A stretch of DNA of 64,000 nt. Origin: Lacimicrobium sp. SS2-24. GTDB taxonomy: Bacteria; Pseudomonadota; Gammaproteobacteria; Enterobacterales; Alteromonadaceae. Each line of letters opens with the position of its first letter. The first letter of the stretch is position 1. This document shows positions 18,375-29,260 of this stretch, one piece after another. The notes beneath the pieces were generated by a model. That model searched no databases. It saw only the letters and a program-made list of their open reading frames with translations, and was not told the DNA's origin. The translations under genes were made by a program, and so were the position numbers. The DNA is taken from the NCBI RefSeq assembly GCF_002201535.1, contig NZ_NIWW01000004.1, forward strand, positions 1 through 64,000. The letters are read 5' to 3'.

Positions 18375-19046
18375 TTAGGCGGCCTTTGTATTGGCTTTGC
18401 GCTTCAATGCATTGACTGCATCATCCAGATATTGCTCACGCTCCATCTTGTCAAACTCGGATTCCAGTGACTCGCTCTTGCCGACGACGTCATACGCTTC
18501 AAGCTTGGCTTCCAGTTCATCGATGCGATACTCATAGTGCTCGAATCGACCAATCACCTGCTGAATCTTGTGCTCATCGGCAGAATGTTTAGCCCGTAAC
18601 CGCGTAACCGCACTTTGTTGGCGACTTTCAAGGGCTTTCTGACGTCCCCTTGCATCCTTGAGTTTCTCCTGCAAACGCTGAATATCGGATTGCAACCCTT
18701 GCAATGACGACTCAATCTGGTGCATCTCATCCTGAAACTGTTCGATTTGCTTTTCGCAGTGAAATTTTTGTTCCAGTGCTGAACGCGCAAGTTCTTCCTT
18801 CTGTTTACTCATTGCCAGCTCAGCTTTTGACTGCCAGTCAGCGCCTTGTTTCTCGCATCCCTCGATACGACGCTGTAGCCCCTTTTTACTGGCAAGGTGC
18901 TGTGCCGTGACGGTTCTTAACTCCACCAAAGCCTCTTCCATTTCCTGTACGATCAGGCGTATTACTTTCTCAGGCTCCTCAGCCTTATCCAGGATGGCAT
19001 TCAGGTTGGCCTGTACGATGTCGCTGATTCTTGAAAACATACCCAT
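18375..19046 (-). CDS. pspA: Phage shock protein A (PspA/IM30 family)
   Basis: The 223-residue protein is helical throughout, with the PspA opening MGMFSRISDIVQANLNAILD and long coiled-coil stretches (about 30-185) ending in LESEFDKMEREQYLDDAVNALK. PspA oligomers bind stressed inner membrane to limit proton leakage, and in enterobacteria PspA inhibits the activator PspF. The start at 19046 follows TTGGAGAAAA. A sigma-54-like promoter lies about 70 bases upstream. pspF is not in the window. Confidence 0.96.
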   Translation of the reverse strand: MGMFSRISDIVQANLNAILDKAEEPEKVIRLIVQEMEEALVELRTVTAQHLASKKGLQRRIEGCEKQGADWQSKAELAMSKQKEELARSALEQKFHCEKQIEQFQDEMHQIESSLQGLQSDIQRLQEKLKDARGRQKALESRQQSAVTRLRAKHSADEHKIQQVIGRFEHYEYRIDELEAKLEAYDVVGKSESLESEFDKMEREQYLDDAVNALKRKANTKAA

Positions 19047-19113
19047 TGTTTTTCTCCAATGCTCATTTTGTGTTGTCTGTCGTTTATCAATTAACGATGG
19101 TCACACTAGAGAT

Positions 19114-19130
19114 ATCAACTCCTGTGCCAA
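19114..19130 (-). promoter_or_regulatory. Sigma-54-like promoter of the psp operon
   Basis: On the minus strand TTGGCAC is followed by five bases and TTGAT. The -24 element is perfect; the -12 element reads TTGA instead of TTGC, so it is one key base off. The position, about 70 bases before pspA, and the known sigma-54/PspF control of psp operons support it. Confidence 0.55.
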
Positions 19131-19443
19131 CTCTAACAAAATCATATCCCATTGTTTTTATTTACTTTTTATTCATTTTCTTGGTGAGCGACTCAATAGG
19201 GATATGATATTCTTTGTAATTTTGGTGAATTACGCCATCTAAGTAGTCAAATTCGCCAAATTCAAAAAAGGATAAAAAACGTGCCATGCTGCCCCGGTTT
19301 TTGGTGTCAATTGCAGCGCGGTATGATGAACCTGATCCGACGACACTGAGTTGCAGGTGACGATGAAAACGATGCAGAAGATGGAAAACTGAAGGGCTTG
19401 GAACAATTAACAGAGAATAGGATTACGTGAAGGTAAAGGAATA
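19131..19443. other. Non-coding region upstream of the psp promoter
   Basis: About 310 bases between the pspA promoter and the terminator of the small-protein pair. No open reading frame with family features is seen on either strand. This is the place where a divergent pspF would normally begin, but none is present. PspF-type activator sites could lie here; I could not identify one. Confidence 0.5.
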
Positions 19444-19486
19444 AAAAACGGTTTCAAACCTTTATTTGACGGGTCTGAAACCGTTA
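19444..19486 (-). terminator. Terminator folded over the end of the 46-residue ORF
   Basis: On the minus strand AACGGTTTCAGACC pairs with GGTTTGAAACCGTT and is followed by six T. The loop contains the TAA stop of the 46-codon gene, so its last codons encode the ascending arm. Confidence 0.88.
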
Positions 19487-19602
19487 TTGCAGGCAGGTGT
19501 TCTGGTGATGACCTTCTCAATCAGAGTGATGATCACCGCACCCGCCAGATAGGCCACTACGGGGAGCAGCAGCAAGCTGATCAGATTAAGCTGATCCAAC
19601 AT
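19462..19602 (-). CDS. 46-residue single-span membrane protein
   Basis: The reading frame encodes a leucine-rich hydrophobic helix (about 6-28, ISLLLLPVVAYLAGAVIITL), then a basic tail ending GFRPVK. It begins four bases after the stop of the upstream 94-residue gene, on the same strand, and ends inside a terminator hairpin; this arrangement is the main evidence that it is real. No ribosome site of its own is obvious, so translation is probably coupled. The family is not recognised. Confidence 0.6.
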   Translation of the reverse strand: MLDQLNLISLLLLPVVAYLAGAVIITLIEKVITRTPACNNGFRPVK

Positions 19603-19606
19603 GCTG

Positions 19607-19891
19607 TTACTCAGCCTGCTTTTTGGTAGCGTCATCCTGCTGTTCTTTTTGTGCAGGTTTTGCTGCCATATCGGTGATGGTTACCGATGCACCTGGCGTA
19701 TTGAATACAGAATAGGTGGTGCTGGCTACCGCTTGCTGTACATTTTGTCTGACTTCTTTCTGCGTCACACTGACCGCAGTACTGACCACATGGCCGACAA
19801 ATTCCTGCAAAGAAATTTCTTTAGCCTGCACATTGGTGCTCATGGCTGTGGCGGCAAAAACGGCTGATGCAATAGTAAGTTTGGTTAACAT
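19607..19891 (-). CDS. Small secreted protein of unknown function
   Basis: The 94-residue product has a signal peptide (1-23, cut near VQA-KE), a helical, valine- and glutamine-rich middle (LQEFVGHVVSTAVSVTQKEV) and a highly charged disordered tail (AAKPAQKEQQDDATKKQAE). I do not recognise it. The start follows GGAGAACA. It forms a two-gene unit with the 46-residue membrane protein and sits upstream of the psp promoter on the same strand, so a link to envelope homeostasis is possible but only suggested by position. Confidence 0.7.
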   Translation of the reverse strand: MLTKLTIASAVFAATAMSTNVQAKEISLQEFVGHVVSTAVSVTQKEVRQNVQQAVASTTYSVFNTPGASVTITDMAAKPAQKEQQDDATKKQAE

Positions 19892-20081
19892 GTTGTTCTC
19901 CTTGGGTTGATAACTAAGTCGCAGAAACTATTGCGATAGTTGTGCCAGGATCACAAAAAAGTTTTATCCCATTGTTTTATAAGTGTTTTCAATACTATTC
20001 ATGGGTTGGCCCACTCAGCAGGAAGATTGAACACTCACAGGATTTAGTCATATTAACCAGATTATTAGTGAATTTAGCCAC

Positions 20082-21173
20082 CTACTCTTGTGGTTGTGTT
20101 TTCCCCAATCGTTGCTGCATCTGTTCGTAGGCATCCAAAAGAAGCTGCCCGGATACGGCATGACGAGCTTGTTCACTCAGGTGTCGGCGCCAGATGCGAC
20201 CTCCTGGTTGTCCCTGAAATAAACCGAGCATATGTCTGGCCACATGCCAGGGTCTGGCTCCCTGAGCGACCTCACGATCAATATAAGCAACCATGGCCCT
20301 GATAACATCAAAGCGGCTGGCAATATCATGGTTGTCAGCGTAGAAACGCGCATCCACCTCGGCCAGAAGATAGGGATTGGTATAAGCCTCCCGACCGATC
20401 ATGACACCATCCTGGTGCTTCAGATGGTGCTCGGCTTGTTCAAGGGTTTTCACGCCCCCATTAATGCTGATATGCAGGTGCGGAAATTCCTGTTTAAGCT
20501 GATATACCCTGTCATACATTAACGGCGGGATTTCACGGTTTTCTTTTGGACTCAGTCCCTTTAACCAGGCTTTGCGGGCATGAATAATAAAAGTATCACA
20601 GCCGGCCTCAGCAACCTGTCGCACAAAATCGGTCAGGTGCTGATATTCATCCATATCATCTACGCCAATCCGTGATTTAACCGTGACCGGGATCTTTACT
20701 GCACTCACCATCTCCATGACACATTCAGCAACGGTCCCCGGTTCCGCCATCAAACACGCACCAAAGCGACCGTTTTGCACTCGGTCTGATGGGCATCCTA
20801 CATTGATATTGACTTCGTCATAGCCTCTTGCCTCTGCCCGCAACGCGCACTCTGCCATTGCCTTAGGATCAGAGCCTCCCAGCTGCAATGCCAGAGGGTG
20901 TTCTTCTTCATTAAAAGCAAGATAATCTCCCTTGCCAAAGAGAATGGCACCGGTGGTCACCATTTCTGTATAAAGCAGCACATGGTGACTGATTCGGCGC
21001 ATAAAATAACGAAAGTGGCGATCTGTCCAATCGAGCATGGGTGCGACGGATATCTTACGGTCAAATGGACTAAGCTCTTTGGAATGCGCTTGGGCTTGAG
21101 GCAACGTCTTCTCCACTTCAAAGCAAACATGAGGCAATAAACCCTGCATTGTACCAAATTGCGTCGTCTGCAT
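20082..21173 (-). CDS. dusA: tRNA-dihydrouridine(20/20a) synthase DusA
   Basis: The FMN enzyme reduces U20 and U20a of tRNA. The core starts at ISVAPMLDWTDRHFRYFMR, keeps QLGGSDP, the catalytic Cys in NVGCPSDRVQNGRFGACLM and the FMN phosphate-binding SINGGVKTLEQ and GVMIGREAYTNPYLL segments. All are DusA-specific rather than DusB/DusC. The ATG at 21173 gives 363 residues, about 20 longer than usual; a start at 21149 is also possible, and neither has a clear ribosome site. It is divergent from zur. Confidence 0.95.
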   Translation of the reverse strand: MQTTQFGTMQGLLPHVCFEVEKTLPQAQAHSKELSPFDRKISVAPMLDWTDRHFRYFMRRISHHVLLYTEMVTTGAILFGKGDYLAFNEEEHPLALQLGGSDPKAMAECALRAEARGYDEVNINVGCPSDRVQNGRFGACLMAEPGTVAECVMEMVSAVKIPVTVKSRIGVDDMDEYQHLTDFVRQVAEAGCDTFIIHARKAWLKGLSPKENREIPPLMYDRVYQLKQEFPHLHISINGGVKTLEQAEHHLKHQDGVMIGREAYTNPYLLAEVDARFYADNHDIASRFDVIRAMVAYIDREVAQGARPWHVARHMLGLFQGQPGGRIWRRHLSEQARHAVSGQLLLDAYEQMQQRLGKTQPQE

Positions 21174-21270
21174 AATCCGTAATCGCAAATTTACTGCACA
21201 GAGTGAATCCCTTTCTCACACCGGTTGGTGTGCTAAACTAGCTTCAGGAGCAGGTTAATTATTATAAAAA

Positions 21271-21708
21271 ATGAAGTCAGAACAATTAGTTGAAAAAGCC
21301 AGACGGTATTGTGAGAGCAAAGGTGCACGATTCACCCAGTTACGAGAAAAAATTTATGCCATCTTAATCAATAAAGCGGGCGCAACCGGTGCGTACGAAC
21401 TGCTGGATACACTAAAGGAAACCGAAAACTCAGCCAAACCCGCTACCGTTTACCGCACACTGGATTTTTTACTGGAGTTTGGGTTGGTGCACAGACTCGA
21501 ATCGAACAATGCCTTTATTGCATGCCATCATTTTGGCTGCAGCCATCCGGTACAGTTTCTGATCTGTGATAGCTGCGGCGAAGTAAAAGAAATTCAATCT
21601 GAAGGTCTCAAAGAAACACTCGATGCTCAGGCTCATGCCTTCGGGTTTAAAGTCTCAACCCAAACCATTGAGGCCCATGGCCAATGTGCGCAATGTCAGC
21701 AACATTAA
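21271..21708 (+). CDS. zur: Fur-family zinc uptake regulator Zur
   Basis: The 145-residue Fur-family repressor has a winged-helix domain (about 10-85, with TVYRTLDFLLEFGLVHRLES) and a metal-binding C-terminal domain with the CDSCGEVKE and final CAQCQQ pairs that hold structural zinc. The CHHFGCSHPVQFLICDSCG segment is Zur-like and not Fur-like. With zinc bound it represses zinc import and spare ribosomal protein genes; none is in the window. It may be cotranscribed with cheX, which begins 20 bases later. Confidence 0.88.
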   Translation: MKSEQLVEKARRYCESKGARFTQLREKIYAILINKAGATGAYELLDTLKETENSAKPATVYRTLDFLLEFGLVHRLESNNAFIACHHFGCSHPVQFLICDSCGEVKEIQSEGLKETLDAQAHAFGFKVSTQTIEAHGQCAQCQQH

Positions 21709-21727
21709 TTATGGATATGTACAGATT

Positions 21728-22195
21728 ATGAATGTGGAATTTATCAATCCTTTTATCACGTCGTTGGTAAATGTTCTCGCCACCATGGCGCAAACGGAAT
21801 TAACTGTGGGCAAACCTAAGAAAAAAAGCGACGAGGTGGCGCGTGGCGATGTGTCGGGTTTAATCGGTATGGTCGGCCCTCAGATCAAGGGGTCCTTTTC
21901 GATAACCTTCGATGCGCCCCTTGCTCTGGAAATCATGCATAGGATGCTCGGGGAGAAGCCCGCTAAAATTGACGCAGACGTGACCGATATGGTGGGCGAA
22001 ATAACCAATATGGTCACCGGGGGCGCCAAAAATGAGCTGGCAGGAAAGGGCTATGAGTTTGAAATGGCAACGCCCATGGTGGTTTCAGGCAAACAGCATA
22101 CGATTACCCATAAGGTCGATGGCCCTAAAATTATTCTGCCATTTAGCAGCGATGCCGGGTCGGCTTACCTTGAAATCTGTTTTGATAAACTCTGA
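21728..22195 (+). CDS. cheX: CheX-type CheY-P phosphatase
   Basis: The 155-residue CheC/CheX-family protein dephosphorylates CheY-P-like receivers. The catalytic E-x2-N pair is present once, at Glu91 and Asn94 (GEITNMVTGGAKNEL), as in CheX. The domain begins MNVEFINPFITSLVNVL and includes the GDVSGLIGMVG strand. I chose the ATG at 21728 since an upstream frame from 21623 runs inside zur. It is not beside a che operon but lies between zur and a diguanylate cyclase, so its partner may be another receiver. Confidence 0.9.
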   Translation: MNVEFINPFITSLVNVLATMAQTELTVGKPKKKSDEVARGDVSGLIGMVGPQIKGSFSITFDAPLALEIMHRMLGEKPAKIDADVTDMVGEITNMVTGGAKNELAGKGYEFEMATPMVVSGKQHTITHKVDGPKIILPFSSDAGSAYLEICFDKL

Positions 22196-22279
22196 AGTCA
22201 GCAAAGGCATGCTTAGGCTAGCGACCTCATCTTGTTGTAATGATCGTCGCGACTAAATAGCTTGAAAAGGACTGTAGGT

Positions 22280-24202
22280 TTGACGTCGACCTCACTCAAT
22301 AAACTGATTCAGCGTAGTTACCTCAGATCGGTTCTGGTACCACTGCTGATTGTGGAGTCGGCTCTGGTGGGAATGTATTTCACCGTGGTGTTCCTGATCA
22401 CCGATCAGCAAATGGCACTGGCATTAAAACAAGCCACTGAAAACCTTAAAACCATCACCCAGCAACAGGCCAAGCAACTGGATCTGAATATCCAGGAAGT
22501 GAGCCGCAATGCCTCCCAGCTTCAGCAGCAGTTTAACTATCTTTTTCAAACGCGCCCTCATGCTAACGAGGTGGACGTTGATGAGGGCTACAGGTTTCAT
22601 GACAATGGTGCGCTGTATCGTCCCCAGCCCACAAATGGCAGTGCGTTTTATTACTCAACGCTACACGGGTTGGACCAGCAAAGCCTGATTCGGGCGAAAT
22701 GGTCCGAGCAGATGGAGCCCTTACTTAAAGGCATCACCGATACCAATCCGATTATTGCACAGAGTTATTTCAATAGCTGGGATTCCATGGTGAGGTTATA
22801 TCCGCCAGTTGATAATCTGCCCGAACTGTTTGGCGCGGTCATGGATATTCGCCAGCAACCTTTTTACTATCTGGCAGACGCCCAACACAATCCGCAAAGA
22901 ACGTCCGTTTGGACGCAGGCGTATTTTGATCCACTTGGCATGGGTTGGATCATCACTGCCATGGCCCCGGTGTATTCTGCACAACGATTGGAGGGGGTGG
23001 CCGGTATTGATGTATCCATTGCAGAGCTTGCCGTACAGGTAATTGAGTCTGAACTTCCATGGCAGGCAAGCAGTTTGTTGCTGGACAAGCAGGGCAACAT
23101 CCTGGCCATTGATCCAGACATTAATGCGACATTAGGCGTAGAGGTGGTTGCCGGGCAGGAATTTGCTGGTCTGATGCAAAAAAGCGTTGAGCGAAAAAGT
23201 GAATTCGACCTCCTGTCATTCAGATCCGATCCAATTAAACAGTTTTTTAGCGGATTTCTCAGCCAAAATCAGACATTGCAGGCACTGGACATCGACAACA
23301 AACGTTACCTGGTACTGGGGGCTTCCGTTCCCAGCACGCAATGGCATGTTATTGCCATGGTTGACGAGTCGAACCTTTACAGTGAAGCATTAACCACAGA
23401 AGCGAAAACTATACGCATAGGCTTTTTAGCGATTGGCGCCCTGGCGTTGTTTTATATGCTCTTTATTTACTTTGCCAAACGTCGTTCAAGAACCCTGTCC
23501 AAAAAAATTGCGGAACCTATCCAGGCCCTATCCAGACTCACCTCGGATATCGAGGCCAACAATGAGTTTCAGCCTGTGGCAACGGGCATCAATGAACTCG
23601 ACCAGTTGCAGGAAAATTTTAAGGTCATGACCACTCAGCTTAATGAACGCCAGCAACATTTACTGGAATCAAAGCTTGAGGGACGAGTGCAACAGGAACG
23701 CGCTAATCTGATGAAACAGCTCAGTGAAACAGACAGCCTCACTTCCCTCTCAAATCGGCGTAAACTGGACGACATTCTGGCCAGTGAAATAGGCAGGGCC
23801 AGTCGCTATGACACGCCACTGAGTATCATTCTTGCCGACATCGATCATTTTAAGCGCGTTAACGACAAGCATGGACACCTCAAAGGTGATGAAGTCATTA
23901 GCCGGGTGGCGCAGCTGCTCAAACACCATACCCGAGAAACAGATACCGTAGGCCGCTGGGGAGGGGAGGAGTTTCTGCTGATCTGTCCGGGAATCGAACA
24001 ACAGTCTGCAACTGAACTGGCAGAAAAGATTCGCGAAATGATCGCAGCGGAAAAACAAAATGGTGATATTGCGGTGACGGCCAGCTTTGGTGTCAGTCAG
24101 TACCGGCAACAGGACACGGTTGATTCATTAGTTTCACGGGCTGATAAAGCCCTGTATAATTCGAAACAGTCTGGCCGCAATCAGGTCAGCGCAGCTCAGT
24201 AG
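22280..24202 (+). CDS. Cache-domain membrane diguanylate cyclase
   Basis: The 640-residue protein makes cyclic-di-GMP in response to a periplasmic signal. Membrane helices at about 17-40 and 380-400 flank a large periplasmic dCache-type sensor with WTQAYFDPLGMGWIITAMAP. A HAMP-like linker and coiled coil follow, then a GGDEF domain with an intact GGEEF active site and an RETD inhibitory site five residues before it, so product feedback is expected. The start is probably the TTG at 22280, preceded by AAAAGGA; a TTG at 22262 is the longer alternative without a ribosome site. It follows cheX by 84 bases. Confidence 0.92.
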   Translation: MTSTSLNKLIQRSYLRSVLVPLLIVESALVGMYFTVVFLITDQQMALALKQATENLKTITQQQAKQLDLNIQEVSRNASQLQQQFNYLFQTRPHANEVDVDEGYRFHDNGALYRPQPTNGSAFYYSTLHGLDQQSLIRAKWSEQMEPLLKGITDTNPIIAQSYFNSWDSMVRLYPPVDNLPELFGAVMDIRQQPFYYLADAQHNPQRTSVWTQAYFDPLGMGWIITAMAPVYSAQRLEGVAGIDVSIAELAVQVIESELPWQASSLLLDKQGNILAIDPDINATLGVEVVAGQEFAGLMQKSVERKSEFDLLSFRSDPIKQFFSGFLSQNQTLQALDIDNKRYLVLGASVPSTQWHVIAMVDESNLYSEALTTEAKTIRIGFLAIGALALFYMLFIYFAKRRSRTLSKKIAEPIQALSRLTSDIEANNEFQPVATGINELDQLQENFKVMTTQLNERQQHLLESKLEGRVQQERANLMKQLSETDSLTSLSNRRKLDDILASEIGRASRYDTPLSIILADIDHFKRVNDKHGHLKGDEVISRVAQLLKHHTRETDTVGRWGGEEFLLICPGIEQQSATELAEKIREMIAAEKQNGDIAVTASFGVSQYRQQDTVDSLVSRADKALYNSKQSGRNQVSAAQ

Positions 24203-24291
24203 GAATGCGGTGTTGCCTTGACCTAACCTTTAAGCTGCAACACATACACAACAAAGATTTTGAACACTATCACTGAAAAAGGGACTGCTTC

Positions 24292-25350
24292 ATGCAAAAA
24301 ATTACATTAGCTCTGGCAATGTCACTAAGCTTCGGCGCTTCAGCCGCGGAAAATAACCAACATGATCAATGGCTGGGTGGCTTTATTGAGCAATATTATA
24401 ATGACAGCGGCTATCCGAGCACCGCGAACCCGTTTGATGACGGTCAGGGCATGGGCATCGAATATGGCATGCGCATCAATCCCCGCTGGGCAGCAAGGTT
24501 CGAGTGGTCGTCTCTGGATATGGATTATGAAAATACCAGCAACGAAGTATCCGGCGATCGTTATGGTGTCGATGCGCTGTATTTTATGGACAGTGCCAAC
24601 ACCTATCTCTTCGCCGGCATAAAAAAAATGGACATTGCCGACCGCTACAGCCCGGTTAATATCGGGATTGGCCGTCACTGGCACCTCAACGAAAACTGGA
24701 AGCTGGTAACTGAATTTGCGGCTTATCACGCGTTTAGTGATGATATTACCGACTACGGATTCAAGCTTGGTCTGGCATACAAATTTGGTGAGCCATCGGG
24801 CTCGTCCTATCAACAGACTGAAGCCCAGCCACAGAGCAATTACACGGCTGCGACCACCACGGCACCGACACCAACACCCACGGACTCCGATAATGACGGC
24901 GTTTTTGATGACAAGGATGAGTGTGCCAATACGCCAGCAGAAGATAAAGTGGATTCCAAAGGCTGCAGTATCTTTACCGAAGAAATGGTAGAGGCCTCGT
25001 TGGACATCCTGTTTGCCAATAACAGCTATCAGGTGAGCAATCCCGATAGTCAGTATATTGCAGACTTTGCAGAGTTTCTGAAACGCTTCCCCGACACCCA
25101 GGCGGTGATTGAAGGTCATACGTCACTGGTAGGCGATGCCGCGTACAATCAGCAGTTGTCTGAGCAGCGGGCACAGGCCGTACGTGATGTGCTGATTAGC
25201 CGCTATGGCATCAGCGCTGAACGCCTTAAAGCAGTAGGCTATGGTGAAACACGTCCCCTTGACGATGCCAACACCGCTGAAGCGCACAGAAAGAATCGTC
25301 GCATTCATACCAAAGTAACGGCAACGAAGAAGGTTAAAGTCACCAAGTAA
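24292..25350 (+). CDS. OmpA-family outer-membrane protein
   Basis: The 352-residue protein starts with a signal peptide (1-19, cut after GASAA) and an eight-strand barrel (about 25-170). A Thr/Pro-rich linker and a calcium-binding thrombospondin type-3 style repeat (DSDNDGVFDDKDECANTPAE) follow, then the OmpA-C peptidoglycan-binding domain with DVLISRYGISAERLKAVGYGE and the HRKNRRI motif. It anchors the outer membrane to the cell wall. A 10-base-pair stem terminator lies 40 bases after the stop. Confidence 0.94.
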   Translation: MQKITLALAMSLSFGASAAENNQHDQWLGGFIEQYYNDSGYPSTANPFDDGQGMGIEYGMRINPRWAARFEWSSLDMDYENTSNEVSGDRYGVDALYFMDSANTYLFAGIKKMDIADRYSPVNIGIGRHWHLNENWKLVTEFAAYHAFSDDITDYGFKLGLAYKFGEPSGSSYQQTEAQPQSNYTAATTTAPTPTPTDSDNDGVFDDKDECANTPAEDKVDSKGCSIFTEEMVEASLDILFANNSYQVSNPDSQYIADFAEFLKRFPDTQAVIEGHTSLVGDAAYNQQLSEQRAQAVRDVLISRYGISAERLKAVGYGETRPLDDANTAEAHRKNRRIHTKVTATKKVKVTK

Positions 25351-25387
25351 GTTTGCCTTTCCCGTTGCTGCACTGGTAACGGTTAGC

Positions 25388-25430
25388 CCCGCTGTCGACC
25401 AATAATTGATTGAGCGACAGCGGGTTGTTC
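25388..25430 (+). terminator. Terminator of the OmpA-family gene
   Basis: CCCGCTGTCG (25388-25397) pairs perfectly with CGACAGCGGG (25415-25424); a T-rich TTGTT follows. The right arm is used also as part of the pyrG promoter. Confidence 0.7.
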
Positions 25431-25438
25431 GGTATACT
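25410..25438 (+). promoter_or_regulatory. Sigma-70 promoter of pyrG
   Basis: TTGAGC (25410-25415), 17 bases, TATACT (25433-25438). It starts transcription about 105 bases before the pyrG ATG, giving a long leader, and its -35 box lies in the loop and right arm of the preceding terminator. Confidence 0.6.
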
Positions 25439-25486
25439 ATTTTCCCGTCCTGATATGAAGGTGTCCGGGTCTTTTCTGAGTGTTAA

Positions 25487-27184
<1,698 letters not shown>

Positions 27185-27216
27185 TTGCGCCATTGGCGCC
27201 TGCAACTAAGAATAAC

Positions 27217-28555
<1,339 letters not shown>

Positions 28556-28564
28556 TTGATGGCC

Positions 28565-28585
28565 AGGGGGCCAATACGGCCCCCT
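28565..28585 (+). terminator. GC-rich stem-loop after eno
   Basis: AGGGGGCC-AATAC-GGCCCCCT perfect eight-base stem just after the eno stop, without a T-run. It could stabilise the 3' end or act as a weak terminator. Confidence 0.5.
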
Positions 28586-28590
28586 CACTT

Positions 28591-29229
28591 ATGCAGCAGA
28601 ACCAATCGGACATTTTTCGCCAGGACAGTCAGCAACTGTACTATGCAGAGCTGTGCAACGCTTTGTATGAACGAGAGCTGCCATTGCTGGCTGGTATCGC
28701 CAATGAGTCGGTGTTAAGGCGTCGTCTGAAAGGCATCAGTTATCATATCAAACGCGCTGCGCAGGAAATGCTCAAACATCAGGGCCCCCTGCAGATCGAT
28801 ATCCACAATGCCAGTTGGCAAAGCAAACAAGCATCCCGTCCTCCCAAACACGCCGAGCCCACTAAAACGCAGCAATGGTTTACACAGTCTGCCAGTTTGG
28901 GCATGCCCGTTCCGGTGCAGTGTGAACACCTTGGCATCCTTCATCTGGAACTGGACAGTATAGACAGGCTCGATGCGGAGCAGCATCGCCTGCATCTGAA
29001 TAAACACGGTTGGTTCAGTGTTAACGGCGAGCTTTTGCAAAACAATCAAAATGGCTGGGTATACCAACTGGGGTTACCGACCCGCAGTACTATGGCAGCA
29101 GCATGCTGTGGCCATGTCTGGAAACATGATAAACGCACGCAGCCACGTACCCTCAGCCTGCGTGAATTATTGTTATCCAACCAGATAAACTGGAAGAGTT
29201 TTAAAAAGCCCCTGAAGATGACGGGCTAG
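28591..29229 (+). CDS. Conserved-looking protein of unknown function
   Basis: The 212-residue soluble protein starts at the ATG at 28591, only six bases after the eno hairpin. It has a helical N-terminal third (LYYAELCNALYERELPLLAG), a basic Gln/Pro/Lys-rich linker near 78-92 and a C-terminal half that reads like a beta domain (EHLGILHLELDSIDRLDAEQ) with a CC pair in MAAACCGHVWKHDK. There is no signal peptide or membrane segment. I do not recognise the family. It converges on flhB and may be cotranscribed with eno. Confidence 0.7.
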   Translation: MQQNQSDIFRQDSQQLYYAELCNALYERELPLLAGIANESVLRRRLKGISYHIKRAAQEMLKHQGPLQIDIHNASWQSKQASRPPKHAEPTKTQQWFTQSASLGMPVPVQCEHLGILHLELDSIDRLDAEQHRLHLNKHGWFSVNGELLQNNQNGWVYQLGLPTRSTMAAACCGHVWKHDKRTQPRTLSLRELLLSNQINWKSFKKPLKMTG

Positions 29230-29260
29230 TATCACCAGCCTCTGGTGTCAGCCGGTCTAT

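Noticed and set aside
24340-25119. 259-codon minus-strand frame opposite the OmpA-family gene
   Set aside because: It lies fully inside a well-identified porin gene, has no family features and is low-quality hydrophobic sequence from the antisense frame.
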